In this document: in pieces, positions 8,089 through 15,907 of the stretch
How the letters are laid out: each line of letters starts with the position of its first letter
Numbering within the stretch: position 1 is the stretch's first letter
Source: Hydrogenophaga sp. A37
GTDB lineage: Bacteria > Pseudomonadota > Gammaproteobacteria > Burkholderiales > Burkholderiaceae_C
Direction of reading: 5' to 3'
NCBI RefSeq assembly: GCF_002001205.1
Contig: NZ_MUNZ01000117.1
Coordinates: 1 to 64,000 of the forward strand
Length of the DNA stretch: 64,000 nucleotides
The notes under the pieces: model-generated
What the model was told of the DNA's origin: nothing
The model's database searches: none
The model's input: only the letters and a program-made list of their open reading frames with translations
Translations under genes and position numbers: made by a program

Positions 8089-9096
8089 TCAGTGGTGGCG
8101 AAGATGGGTGGCACCCGGCAGCAAGGCCAGGTCTTGGGACCGTCGGAACTCGCGCGGTCCGATGCCGAACTCGGCCTTGAAGGCACGACTGAAATGCGAC
8201 ACGTTGCTGAAGCCCCAGGCGTAGGCGATCTCGCCGATGGACCGGGAGCGCATGGCCGGCGCCGACAGGTCGCGGCGGCACATGCCCAGCCGCTGTTTCC
8301 ACACCGACTTCATCAGCGGGTGCCCGTCCCGCTCGTCGAACAACTCGTAGACGTGGCGCGGGGACAGGTTGACACCCTGCGCGATGGCTTGCGCGCTGAG
8401 CTGGCTGTCCCACAGATGGTCGCGCACGTAACTGAGGATGCGCTGGCGGTGCAGCGCTTTCAGGCGGGAGGGCGAGGTGTCCGCTTCGTCCTGCAGTGTT
8501 CTCAGCGCGGGGGCCAACAGGTGCGGCAAGGCCTCTGCAATGTCGTTGGCCGTGTCTTCGCCGATGTCTGGTGCCATGGCGAACAGCTGGTCCAGCAGGC
8601 CGGTGAAGAGCGCGGCGGTTTTCACGCCGGGCCGGATGGCCCGGGCCGTCAGCATGTCCCATTGCGGCAGCACATGGCGCAAGGCCTGGGGTTCCAGGTA
8701 GACCGAGTGCACCTCGCTGTCGGTGGTCTGGATGTGAAAGGGCCGCGACGGATCGATCACGAAAAAATCACCCGCTTCGATGCGACTCTCGCGTCCCCCC
8801 TGCGCCACCACGGCGGCACCCTGCTTGTGACAGGACACCAGCAGCCGCGACTCGCTCGCGTGCCGGGTTCGGGTGGACACCGTGGAGTGGGCCGAGAACC
8901 TCAAGGCGGCAAAACGAAGCTTGCGTCCGAAGTAACCTCGCACCTCCGCCGTCAAGGGCGTGGTGGGCGGGCTGCTGATCGCCAGGTGCATGGAAAAAGT
9001 GGATTGCATCTCCTTCTGGAACAGCTGCGCCCTGAGGGGTTCAGGGGTGGATTCCATCGTGAAGTGGCAAGCCTTGCCGGGGGTGGCGGTGGGCAT
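8089..9096 (-). CDS. AraC-family transcriptional activator
   Basis: A 335-residue regulator with an N-terminal AraC-binding-like sensor domain (about 40-210) and a C-terminal double helix-turn-helix: first HTH LSAQAIAQGVNLSPRHVYEL, second SIGEIAYAWGFSNVSHFSRA followed by FGIGPREFRR, the family signature. ATG 9096 has GGAGA 5 nt upstream, so I keep it; Met14 would be a poor alternative. It converges with the FAD hydroxylase (24-bp gap) and is the obvious candidate for controlling both arms of the aromatic cluster, responding to the substrate or an intermediate. Confidence 0.9.
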   Translation of the reverse strand: MPTATPGKACHFTMESTPEPLRAQLFQKEMQSTFSMHLAISSPPTTPLTAEVRGYFGRKLRFAALRFSAHSTVSTRTRHASESRLLVSCHKQGAAVVAQGGRESRIEAGDFFVIDPSRPFHIQTTDSEVHSVYLEPQALRHVLPQWDMLTARAIRPGVKTAALFTGLLDQLFAMAPDIGEDTANDIAEALPHLLAPALRTLQDEADTSPSRLKALHRQRILSYVRDHLWDSQLSAQAIAQGVNLSPRHVYELFDERDGHPLMKSVWKQRLGMCRRDLSAPAMRSRSIGEIAYAWGFSNVSHFSRAFKAEFGIGPREFRRSQDLALLPGATHLRHH

Positions 9097-9207
9097 GTTG
9101 TCTCCATCTCGTTTTTCTGCGGTTTCAGAACCGGTGGGCCATTAGAGCCGATCAGAAAAACCAGACAGGAGGACGGGTTGTGCAACGCACCAGATGGGTG
9201 CGCCGCC

Positions 9208-9235
9208 GGCATGGGCCCTGCCTGGTGCCCATGCC
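9208..9235. terminator. Inverted repeat downstream of nrtD, possible terminator
   Basis: GGCATGGGC (9208-9216) and GCCCATGCC (9227-9235) form a 9-bp stem with a 10-nt loop just after the nrtD stop. It has no U-tract on either side, so it may be a Rho-assisted or mRNA-stabilising end rather than an intrinsic terminator. Confidence 0.35.
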
Positions 9236-9243
9236 CGCCTGCT

Positions 9244-10056
9244 TCAGGCTGCTTTTTCCACGTGCGCCTGGCGCGTGTAGAGGAAGTCGATCACGGCCTT
9301 GCGGTGCTGCTGGTACTTCGGGTCGTCGGCCAGGGCCACGCGGTGGCGCGGGCGCGGCAGATCCACCGCCAGCACCTCGCCGATGGTGGCGGCTGGGCCA
9401 TTGGTCAGCATCACGATCTTGTCGGACAGCAGCACGGCTTCGTCCACGTCGTGCGTGACCATGACCACGGTGGCCTGCGTGGCCGCCACGATCTCCAGCA
9501 GCTCGTCCTGCAGCTTGGCGCGGGTCAGCGCGTCGAGCGCGCCGAAGGGCTCGTCCATCAGCAGCACCTTGGGTTCCATCGACAGCGCCCGGGCAATGCC
9601 CACGCGCTGCTTCATGCCACCCGAGATTTCGCCGGGGCGCTTCTGGGCCGCGGCGGTCAGACCGACCAGGGCCAGCGCGGACTCGGTGCGGGCCTTGAGC
9701 TGGGCCTTGTTCTCGGTGGCGGCAAACACGCGCTCCACCGCGAGGTAGACGTTTTCAAAACACGTCAGCCAAGGCAGCAGCGAGTGGTTCTGGAACACCA
9801 CCGCGCGCTCGGGGCCGGGGCCGGCGATCTCGCGGTCGGCGCAGAGCAGCACACCGTGGGTGGGCGTGGTCAGGCCGGCGATCAGGTTGAGCAGGGTGGA
9901 CTTGCCGCAACCCGAGTGGCCGATGAGCGTCACGAACTCGCCTTTGGCGACCGTCAGGTTGATGTCCTTGAGCGCGGGGAAGCTGCCCTTCTTGGTCTTG
10001 AAGGTCTGTTCGACGCTCTGGATGTCGATGTAGCGTGCAGGGTTGGAGTTGCTCAT
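9244..10056 (-). CDS. nrtD: Nitrate ABC transporter ATP-binding protein
   Basis: A 270-residue ATPase of the nitrate/sulfonate/taurine importer class. Walker A is GHSGCGKST (about 46-54), the Q-loop is VVFQNHSLLPW, the signature is ISGGMKQR, Walker B is VLLMDEPFGALD, and the switch His is in VTHDVDEA. It powers uptake of nitrate captured by NrtA. The start overlaps the NrtB stop by 4 bp (ATGA). There is no extra NrtA-like C-terminal domain as in cyanobacterial NrtC, so this is the NrtD/NasD type. It is the last gene of the three-gene operon and no nitrate reductase follows. Confidence 0.92.
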   Translation of the reverse strand: MSNSNPARYIDIQSVEQTFKTKKGSFPALKDINLTVAKGEFVTLIGHSGCGKSTLLNLIAGLTTPTHGVLLCADREIAGPGPERAVVFQNHSLLPWLTCFENVYLAVERVFAATENKAQLKARTESALALVGLTAAAQKRPGEISGGMKQRVGIARALSMEPKVLLMDEPFGALDALTRAKLQDELLEIVAATQATVVMVTHDVDEAVLLSDKIVMLTNGPAATIGEVLAVDLPRPRHRVALADDPKYQQHRKAVIDFLYTRQAHVEKAA

Positions 10057-10985
10057 GACTTGACTTCCTCAAACGTGAACAGGGTGGCGATCTTGATGAG
10101 CGCGAATTCGAGCAGCAGGCCGACGATGCCGATGACGAAGATCGCGATGATGATGCTGGAGACGTTGAGGTTGTTCCACTCGTCCCAGACCCAGAATCCG
10201 ATGCCCACGCCGCCGGTCAACATCTCGGCAGCCACGATCACCAGCCAGGCCGTGCCCACCGCGAGGCGCACGCCGGTCAGTAGGTAGGGCAGCACGGCGG
10301 GAAACAGGATCTTGGTGAAGATCTTCCACTCGCTCAGGTTGAGCACGCGGGCCACGTTCATGTAGTCCTGCGGCACGCGCTGCACGCCCACCGCGGTGTT
10401 GATGATCATGGGCCAGATGGAGCAGATGAAGATGGTCCAGATGGCGGCCGGGTTGGCGCCCTTGAACACCAGCAGACCGATGGGCAGCCAGGCCAGCGGC
10501 GACACCGGGCGCAGCAGGCTGATGAGCGGGTTGAACATGCGGCTCAGGAACTCGAAGCGGCCGATGGCGAAGCCGGCGGGGATGCCGACCGCTGCGGCCA
10601 GGCCGAAACCGATGGCCACGCGCTGCAGCGAGGCCAGCACGTTCCAGCCGATGCCCTGATCGTTCGGACCTTCGCTGTAGAACGGATCAGAGAACACCTC
10701 CAGCGCCTGCGCCCAGGTTTCGGCGGGTTTGGGGATGCCGCTGTTGCTGGTGCTGGCGATCAGTTGCCAGAGCAGCACCAGGCAGGCCAGCCCCAACACG
10801 GGCGGCAGCACCGCCATCCACACGCCCCGGAAGTCGCGGCTCGCGGCCGACGGACGGGCACTGACCACAGGCGCCGCGGGCGCTTCGGTTTTGGGTTTGC
10901 TCATGGCTTTGCCAATCGGTGAGTGGGTGCTGGTGACCGGCGGTGCCGAAGCCTCCAGCGGTGAATGAAAAACGGCGCTGACCAT
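10053..10985 (-). CDS. nrtB: Nitrate ABC transporter permease
   Basis: Inner-membrane permease of 310 residues with a long hydrophilic N-terminus (about 60 residues) and about six hydrophobic segments. The cytoplasmic EAA-type coupling loop is visible around EWKIFTKILFPAVLPYLLTG, and SLLRPVSPLAWLPIGLLVFKG is typical of NrtB/SsuC-type permeases. I chose ATG 10985 because AAAGGA lies 8 nt upstream; the frame remains open to 11099 but runs into a repeat element. It is coupled to nrtD by a 4-bp overlap. Confidence 0.92.
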   Translation of the reverse strand: MVSAVFHSPLEASAPPVTSTHSPIGKAMSKPKTEAPAAPVVSARPSAASRDFRGVWMAVLPPVLGLACLVLLWQLIASTSNSGIPKPAETWAQALEVFSDPFYSEGPNDQGIGWNVLASLQRVAIGFGLAAAVGIPAGFAIGRFEFLSRMFNPLISLLRPVSPLAWLPIGLLVFKGANPAAIWTIFICSIWPMIINTAVGVQRVPQDYMNVARVLNLSEWKIFTKILFPAVLPYLLTGVRLAVGTAWLVIVAAEMLTGGVGIGFWVWDEWNNLNVSSIIIAIFVIGIVGLLLEFALIKIATLFTFEEVKS

Positions 10986-11035
10986 GGTGGATGTCCTTTC
11001 AGAGCAAAGCGACGGGAGAGGTGTCTTCAAACAGA

Positions 11036-11121
11036 GAACGCCGCGGAACTGGCTTCGCCGGGCCGCCAGCGTTGCCCCCCTCCGGGGGGTGACGGCCAAC
11101 GGCCGGCGCGGGGGGCATCAA
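11036..11121. repeat. GC-rich palindromic repeat, between nrtA and nrtB
   Basis: A copy of the genome-wide repeat, in inverted orientation. The core GGAACTGGCTTCGCCGGGCC (11045-11064) is the complement of the core seen at 18773, 25794, 35074 and 60295, with one base different. A C6-G6 palindrome (CCCCCCTCCGGGGGG region, 11075-11090) follows. It splits the nrtA-nrtB gap but need not end transcription. Confidence 0.8.
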
Positions 11122-11124
11122 GGC

Positions 11125-12408
11125 TCATGCCTTGATCTTGAATGAATCGGCGTACTTCGCCGGGTCCTTGCCGTCCCAGACCACGCCGTCCATCATCTTC
11201 ACGCTGCGCATGTCCGACTTGGGCAGCGGCGTCTTGCTGGCGCTGGCGGCCTCCTTGTAGACGTCGATGCGGTTGACCTTTTTGGCCACGGCCAGGTAGT
11301 CGGGGTGGGTCTTCATCAGGCCCCAGCGCTTGTGCTGGGTCATGAACCACATGCCGTCGGACAGGTAGGGGAAGTTCACCGAACCGTCGTTGTAGAACTT
11401 CATGTGGTTCGGGTCGTCCCAGGTCTTGCCCATGCCGTTCTGGTAGCGGCCCAGGATGCGCTGGTTGATCGCGTCCACGCCGGTGTTCACGTAGGCGCGC
11501 TGGGCGATGGTCTCTGCCATCTTGTTCTTGTTCTGCAGGCCGGCGTCGATCCACTTGCCGGCTTCCAGGATGGCGGCCGTCACGGCACGGGCGGTGTTGG
11601 GGTTCTTGGCGACGAACTCGGCCGTGGTACCCAGCACTTTTTCGGGGTGGTCTTTCCAGATGTCCTGCGTGGTGTTGGCGGTGATGCCGATGCCGTCCAC
11701 GATGGCGCGGTGGTTCCAGGGCTCACCCACGCAGAAGCCGTCCATGTTGCCCACGCGCATGTTGGCCACCATCTGGGGTGGGGGCACCACGATGGCGCGC
11801 GTGTCTTTGAATGGGTCGATGCCGGCACTGGCCAGCCAGTAGTAGAGCCACATGGCGTGGGTGCCGGTGGGGAAGGTCTGGGCGAAGGTGTATTCGCGTT
11901 TCTCGGCCGCCATCAGCTTGGCCAGCGAGGGGCCGTCCACGGCGCCCTTGTCGGCGAGTTTTTTCGACAGCGTGATGGCCTGGCCGTTGTGGTTCAGGTT
12001 CATCAGCACGGCCATGTCTTTCTGCGGGCCCGAGGTGCCGAGTTGCAGACCATAGACCAGGCCGTAGAGCACGTGGGCCATGTCGAGTTCGGCATTGACC
12101 AGCTTGTCACGCACACCGGCCCAGCTGGCTTCCTTGGTGGGCACGATCTTGATGCCGTACTTCTTGTCGATGCCGAGTTCGGCGGCCATCACCACGCTGG
12201 CGCAATCGGTCAGGGGAATGAAGCCGATCTTGACCTCGGTCTTTTCTGGTGCATCGGAGCCGGCGGCCCAGACGCCGCTGTGGCCCAGCGTGGAGAAGAA
12301 GGTGGCGGTGGCCGCACCCTTCTTGATGAAGTCGCGGCGCGAGGCGCTGGCCGAGACCGGCGCTTCGGGCGTGGCTGCAACGGTGGGGGGGGTGGTGCTA
12401 GCGGTCAT
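11125..12408 (-). CDS. nrtA: Nitrate-binding protein of the ABC transporter
   Basis: A 427-residue periplasmic NrtA/NasF receptor. The N-terminus has a twin-arginine signal (SRRDFIKKG at about 23-31, then a hydrophobic run ending near 50), so it is likely exported folded. Family stretches include KIGFIPLTDCASVVMAAELG, YTFAQTFPTGTHAMWLYYWL and MDGFCVGEPWNHRA, which surround the nitrate pocket in NrtA. ATG 12408 has AAGGAG 6 nt upstream; an in-frame TTG at 12414 is less likely. It is the first gene of nrtABD and lies behind a sigma-54-type promoter and an antitermination leader. Confidence 0.93.
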   Translation of the reverse strand: MTASTTPPTVAATPEAPVSASASRRDFIKKGAATATFFSTLGHSGVWAAGSDAPEKTEVKIGFIPLTDCASVVMAAELGIDKKYGIKIVPTKEASWAGVRDKLVNAELDMAHVLYGLVYGLQLGTSGPQKDMAVLMNLNHNGQAITLSKKLADKGAVDGPSLAKLMAAEKREYTFAQTFPTGTHAMWLYYWLASAGIDPFKDTRAIVVPPPQMVANMRVGNMDGFCVGEPWNHRAIVDGIGITANTTQDIWKDHPEKVLGTTAEFVAKNPNTARAVTAAILEAGKWIDAGLQNKNKMAETIAQRAYVNTGVDAINQRILGRYQNGMGKTWDDPNHMKFYNDGSVNFPYLSDGMWFMTQHKRWGLMKTHPDYLAVAKKVNRIDVYKEAASASKTPLPKSDMRSVKMMDGVVWDGKDPAKYADSFKIKA

Positions 12409-12440
12409 GTCCAACTCCTTGCTGATAAAAGATCAAAAAA

Positions 12441-12508
12441 TGGGTGGTCAAAAACAAAACGGCGCCCATTTCCAGCCCAGCTTGATGGGGCTTGAAATGG
12501 ACGCCGTT
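12441..12508 (-). terminator. Leader terminator (attenuator) upstream of nrtA
   Basis: On the minus strand a long stem forms between 12508-12488 and 12478-12458 (outer arm AACGGCG against CGCCGTT, then CCATTT/AAATGG, then AGCCC/GGGCT, one mismatch and a small internal bulge, 9-nt loop). It is followed at once by a T-rich tract, TTTTGTTTTTG, at 12457-12447. It ends about 30 bp before the nrtA start, so as written it would stop transcription unless relieved. Its 5' arm is shared with the second hexaloop hairpin. Confidence 0.88.
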
Positions 12509-12554
12509 GTCCTGTGTCTCGGGAGACTGCGGGGTTTGTGCCGCCGTTGGCACA
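12499..12554 (-). promoter_or_regulatory. ANTAR-type two-hairpin antitermination element in the nrtA leader
   Basis: Two minus-strand hairpins each present the same six-base loop AACGGC. Hairpin 1 is TGTGCC-AACGGC-GGCACA (12554-12537, 6-bp perfect stem) and hairpin 2 is GGAC-AACGGC-GTCC (12512-12499, 4-bp stem), 24 nt apart. Known ANTAR target RNAs are paired hairpins with hexaloops having A at position 1 and G at position 4, and both loops here fit. The loop and 3' stem of hairpin 2 are the 5' arm of the terminator, so the two structures exclude each other. The NIT-ANTAR protein encoded next door is the likely ligand-sensing partner. Confidence 0.87.
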
Positions 12555-12574
12555 GTTCCCGTTGCAGGGATCTA

Positions 12575-12590
12575 AGCAGGGAGCGTGCCA
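12575..12590 (-). promoter_or_regulatory. Sigma-54 promoter of nrtABD
   Basis: Read on the minus strand, TGGCACG-CTCC-CTGCT matches the -24/-12 consensus TGGCACG-N4-TTGCW with one change in the -12 part and exact spacing. The start site would fall near 12564, about ten bases before hairpin 1. This fits nitrogen (NtrC-type) control of nitrate uptake. No convincing NtrC dyad was seen upstream. Confidence 0.72.
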
Positions 12591-12787
12591 GGTCTGTATT
12601 TGTGACCCGATGTGACCGGAAGATACTTGTTATTCAAAGGAAAACGGGCTTCGGCCCTGGGGGCGGGCACCGCTGGAGCCCGGTTTCAGTGGCGGGGCGG
12701 GGCGGTGCTCAAGGCATCAGCTTGGTGCGCCGCGGAGGTGGGGCACAGGTTTTGTGCGCCGCAACACCTTGGCGCGGTCTCAGGTGG
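12591..12787. other. Upstream part of the nrtA control region
   Basis: About 200 bp between the nrtA promoter and the nasR stop. Half-site-like words (GGTGCGCC, GGCGCGG) occur near 12724-12776 but not with proper NtrC spacing. No gene is supported. Confidence 0.5.
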
Positions 12788-14071
12788 TCAGCGCCGCCGC
12801 TCGGGCAGCACTTCGGCCATCGACAGCACCGCTTCGGCCACGTCGATCAGGCGGCGGTTCTGGTTCATGGCCATCTGGCGCAGGGTCTTGTGGGCCTCGG
12901 CCTCGCTCAGATTGCGGTGCGCCATGAGCAGGCCCTTGGCGCGCTCGACCAGCTTGCGCTCGTTGAGGCTGGCGCGCACGGTGTCGAGCTCGTCGCTGAT
13001 GGCCTGCAGCCGGCGCGCCTGGTCTTGCACCATGTCGAGGATGGAGCGGTCCAGCTGGTGGCCGTAGCCCTGTGTCGGGTTGCTGCCGGCCACGTGGTCG
13101 GGCACCGGGTGCTGGAAGAACGAGAGCGGATCGGCCGGCTGGGTGGCGGCGGCGTTGAGGCCCTCGAACCCCAGCAGCTCGTCCAGTGCGGCCTGGGTCT
13201 TGTGTTCGCACAGCCGCTGCAGGCTGTGGGCAAGCCGGTCTTCCACCGTCTTCATGCGGTCCATGCGCAGGCTGCAGCAGTCGAACCAGGGCTGGCTCTG
13301 GTTGGCGTCGAGTGGGCTGCCGTCGACGGCGGTGCAAAGCACGCGGCGCATGCGTTCGAGCTCGGCGCGGGCCGCGATGGTGTCCTGGTCGGCGGTGGCC
13401 CAGAGCGTGGCGAGCTCGTCGTTGGCGAACTCCTTGAACACCTGCAGACAGCGTTCCTGCGAATCAATCAGGTGCAACAGACGCTGCTGCTCGGCGGCGT
13501 CGGCGCGACCGCTGGCGAACAGGGCCGAGCCGGCAGCGCGCTCCTGACCCGCGAACTCCTTGCCCTGCATGAAGTTGAACAAGGCCACCAGCTGGCGCGA
13601 GATGGCCGGGTCGCTGGCGCTGTCGGCGGCCTCAAACACCACCGCCAGCAGGCCAGCGATCAGGCGCACATAGGCTTCGGTCGCGTCGCGGGCCGCCCAG
13701 GCCTGCGCGTCCACGCGCTCGCGCAGCGCGGGCAGGGCGTCGAGCCCTTGCAGCACATAGGCGATGCGGCTGAAGAGGCGCGCGCCGTGGCCGAGGTGCG
13801 CGTCGAGGTTGGCGAAACAGCGGCGCAGCTCGGTCTCTGTGGCCTGGCACTCAGCGATCTGCTGCTGGCGCGGCTCGGCGAAGCGGGTGCCTTGAGAACC
13901 CAGGAACAGGTTGGAGAGGCCGCGCTCGCGCTGCAGGCCATGGACCAACCGGCCGGTGACGTTCACCAGCACGCTGGTCAGGGCGAGCTGGCGCAGGGCG
14001 TCGATTTCGCAGCGCTTGGCGGCGATCAGGAAATGGAGGCCTGATTTCAGGGCCAAGGCGGTGGAGGACAT
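12788..14071 (-). CDS. nasR: Nitrate-sensing NIT-ANTAR transcription antiterminator
   Basis: A 427-residue cytoplasmic RNA-binding regulator. The N-terminal NIT domain (about 40-310) shows GLQRERGLSNLFLGS, whose Arg residues correspond to nitrate-contacting positions in NasR. The C-terminal ANTAR domain (about 365-420) shows the classic LNERKLVERAKGLLM, LSEAEAHKTLRQMAM and NRRLIDVAEAVL helices. In Klebsiella NasR, nitrate binding frees the ANTAR domain to bind leader hairpins and prevent termination of the nas operon. Such hairpins lie directly in the nrtA leader downstream, so the target is probably cis-encoded. No clear ribosome site precedes ATG 14071. Confidence 0.93.
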   Translation of the reverse strand: MSSTALALKSGLHFLIAAKRCEIDALRQLALTSVLVNVTGRLVHGLQRERGLSNLFLGSQGTRFAEPRQQQIAECQATETELRRCFANLDAHLGHGARLFSRIAYVLQGLDALPALRERVDAQAWAARDATEAYVRLIAGLLAVVFEAADSASDPAISRQLVALFNFMQGKEFAGQERAAGSALFASGRADAAEQQRLLHLIDSQERCLQVFKEFANDELATLWATADQDTIAARAELERMRRVLCTAVDGSPLDANQSQPWFDCCSLRMDRMKTVEDRLAHSLQRLCEHKTQAALDELLGFEGLNAAATQPADPLSFFQHPVPDHVAGSNPTQGYGHQLDRSILDMVQDQARRLQAISDELDTVRASLNERKLVERAKGLLMAHRNLSEAEAHKTLRQMAMNQNRRLIDVAEAVLSMAEVLPERRR

Positions 14072-14248
14072 GGTGTATTGGACATCAGCAATAACTGTGC
14101 CTCAGGCGATGGCGCGGTGTGTGGCGGGGGTGGCTCATCGGCCACAGGCCGCCGCTCGTCTCGACCCACGCGCGCAGGCGCAGCGCTTGGGTTGAAATGC
14201 GAGGTCTTTTTCCCGCAGAAATCCGCCAATCACCGTCTGGGCCTCAAC

Positions 14249-15886
14249 ATGGAATTGTTTTCGCGTCACCGTCTGTTGCCCGCCACCCGAGCGGCTCGTG
14301 GGCGGCTGGTGGCTGGGTTGTGTGTCGGTCTGCTGGTGGCCTGCGGCGGCGGTCAGTCGGGTGGCGATGCGCAGGGGTCGGGTGCCGGCGCGTCGATGGC
14401 CCGTGATTCGGACACACCGATGACCGAGGCACAGGCGCTGCAGGCGGGTGCGGCGCTGAACGCGAAGAGCCTTCAGGACGCCCTGAGCCGTGCCCAGACA
14501 CTGCCTGCCACCAGCAAGGTGGCGCCGGGCGATGTGGCGCCAATCAGTGCCTATGCCCAGGGCGAGGTGTCACGCAAGGCGGTCGGCCGGGTGTCGGTTT
14601 TTCGCTTCTACAACACCGGCACGGGCGCGCATTTCTACACGACCAGCGTGGACGAGCGCGAACAGGTGTACCGCACCGCGCCTTCCATGAGCCCGGAGGG
14701 TGAGGCGTTTTATGCGGCCAGCGCCGCCTCGACCGGCCTGAGCCCGGTGCACCGCTTCTTCAACACCCAGACGGGCGTGCACTTCTACACCATCAGCGAG
14801 GAAGAACGGGTCAGCGTGCAGGCCAACCTGCCCCAGTTCAACTACGAAGGGGTGGCCTACCACGCCAGCCTGGTGCCCGCAGCCGGCTTCAAGCCGCTGT
14901 ACCGGTTCTTCGTGAGGAACCAGGGTGTGCACTTCTACACCGCGAGCGAGGAAGAGAGCCTGTCGGTGCAGGCCAACATGACCGCCACCCACCAGTACGA
15001 AGGTGTGGGCTACTACGTGATGGACGCCGCCTGTGCCAGCCCGCCTTGCGGCAGCACCGGCCCCAATCGACCACGCGTCTTCATCGCGCTGCACGGCAAC
15101 AACCAGCTGGCCGACAACGCCTCGCTGGACGCGCAGTGGACCTATGTGCGCCAGAACGCGCACGGCATCTGGGGCAACAACGCCAACATCTCGGACGCCC
15201 AGAGTGCCAGCCTCATCCGCAAGATGACCACGCGCAACCTGATCACCGAGTACCCGGTGCCCTCGGGCGCGGCTGCGTGGTTGCCGCTCAGCGCGTTCAA
15301 CAACCTCCAGGTGCTCTACCCCGACCTCGACCAGAGCCTCAACCCGGAGGCGATCGCGTTCTACACCAGCGACATCAGCCGCTGGAACGGGCGCACCGTG
15401 GCCCAGGCCGAGGCGATCTACACCAACCCCGCCGCGTCGGCGACCCGCCGGTACGGGGGCGTCTACACCGGGTGGCAACCGCAGAACTTCGATCCGGCCA
15501 ACGCCAAGTACATCTACAACAACCCCAACGCATTGATGGCCTTCCGCAGCAGCAAGGGCACCTTCATCGAGTGTCCGCTGGGCGCCTGCACCAGCGGGAA
15601 GCTTGGTGAAGCTTTCCGCCGGGCGATCCGTGAGACCCACGTGCGCGGCCGGCCCTTCATCTGGTTCGCCAGCAACAGCGGCTCTCCTGGCTGGCTGGCC
15701 GCCTTCCAGGCGACCTACAACGCGGTGGCGACCGAAGGCCTCTGGCGTTCGGAAGACGTGATCGCCATCGTGAACTACGGCGGTGTGTATCCGAAAGTGC
15801 CCGAGGCGGTGGGTGGCGTGGCGGCCGACACGTCCACCGGCCTGGCCTACTGGGCCCTGCAGCAGCGCGCCGCGGCGACGCCCTGA
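14249..15886 (+). CDS. DUF5648-repeat lipoprotein with an unassigned C-terminal domain
   Basis: A 545-residue exported protein. The hydrophobic N-terminus ends in a lipobox (LLVACGGG, Cys about 33). Three tandem DUF5648-type repeats start near residues 115, 167 and 217, each with RF(Y/F) followed by an N/R-x-GxHFYT motif and a closing EG-x-A/G-Y motif. DUF5648 modules occur in surface and cell-wall-hydrolase-like proteins. Residues about 275-545 (beginning PRVFIALHGNNQLADN) form a separate domain I cannot name; aromatic-rich WNGRT and WFASNSGSPGW segments suggest carbohydrate contact, a weak inference. ATG 14249 is chosen because the signal sequence follows directly; the frame is open to 14078. 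It is divergent from nasR with no obvious link to nitrate. Confidence 0.82.
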   Translation: MELFSRHRLLPATRAARGRLVAGLCVGLLVACGGGQSGGDAQGSGAGASMARDSDTPMTEAQALQAGAALNAKSLQDALSRAQTLPATSKVAPGDVAPISAYAQGEVSRKAVGRVSVFRFYNTGTGAHFYTTSVDEREQVYRTAPSMSPEGEAFYAASAASTGLSPVHRFFNTQTGVHFYTISEEERVSVQANLPQFNYEGVAYHASLVPAAGFKPLYRFFVRNQGVHFYTASEEESLSVQANMTATHQYEGVGYYVMDAACASPPCGSTGPNRPRVFIALHGNNQLADNASLDAQWTYVRQNAHGIWGNNANISDAQSASLIRKMTTRNLITEYPVPSGAAAWLPLSAFNNLQVLYPDLDQSLNPEAIAFYTSDISRWNGRTVAQAEAIYTNPAASATRRYGGVYTGWQPQNFDPANAKYIYNNPNALMAFRSSKGTFIECPLGACTSGKLGEAFRRAIRETHVRGRPFIWFASNSGSPGWLAAFQATYNAVATEGLWRSEDVIAIVNYGGVYPKVPEAVGGVAADTSTGLAYWALQQRAAATP

Positions 15887-15907
15887 CGGCGCCCGCTCAA
15901 CCGCCCC

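Noticed and set aside
12555-12572. Third hairpin (TCCC-TGCAAC-GGGA) upstream of the nrtA leader hairpins
   Set aside because: It overlaps the predicted transcription start (about 12564) and its loop lacks A1/G4, so it is unlikely to be part of the ANTAR target.
12700-12780. Possible NtrC binding sites upstream of the sigma-54 promoter
   Set aside because: GGTGC/GCGCC half-sites occur but the spacing does not fit the known dyad.
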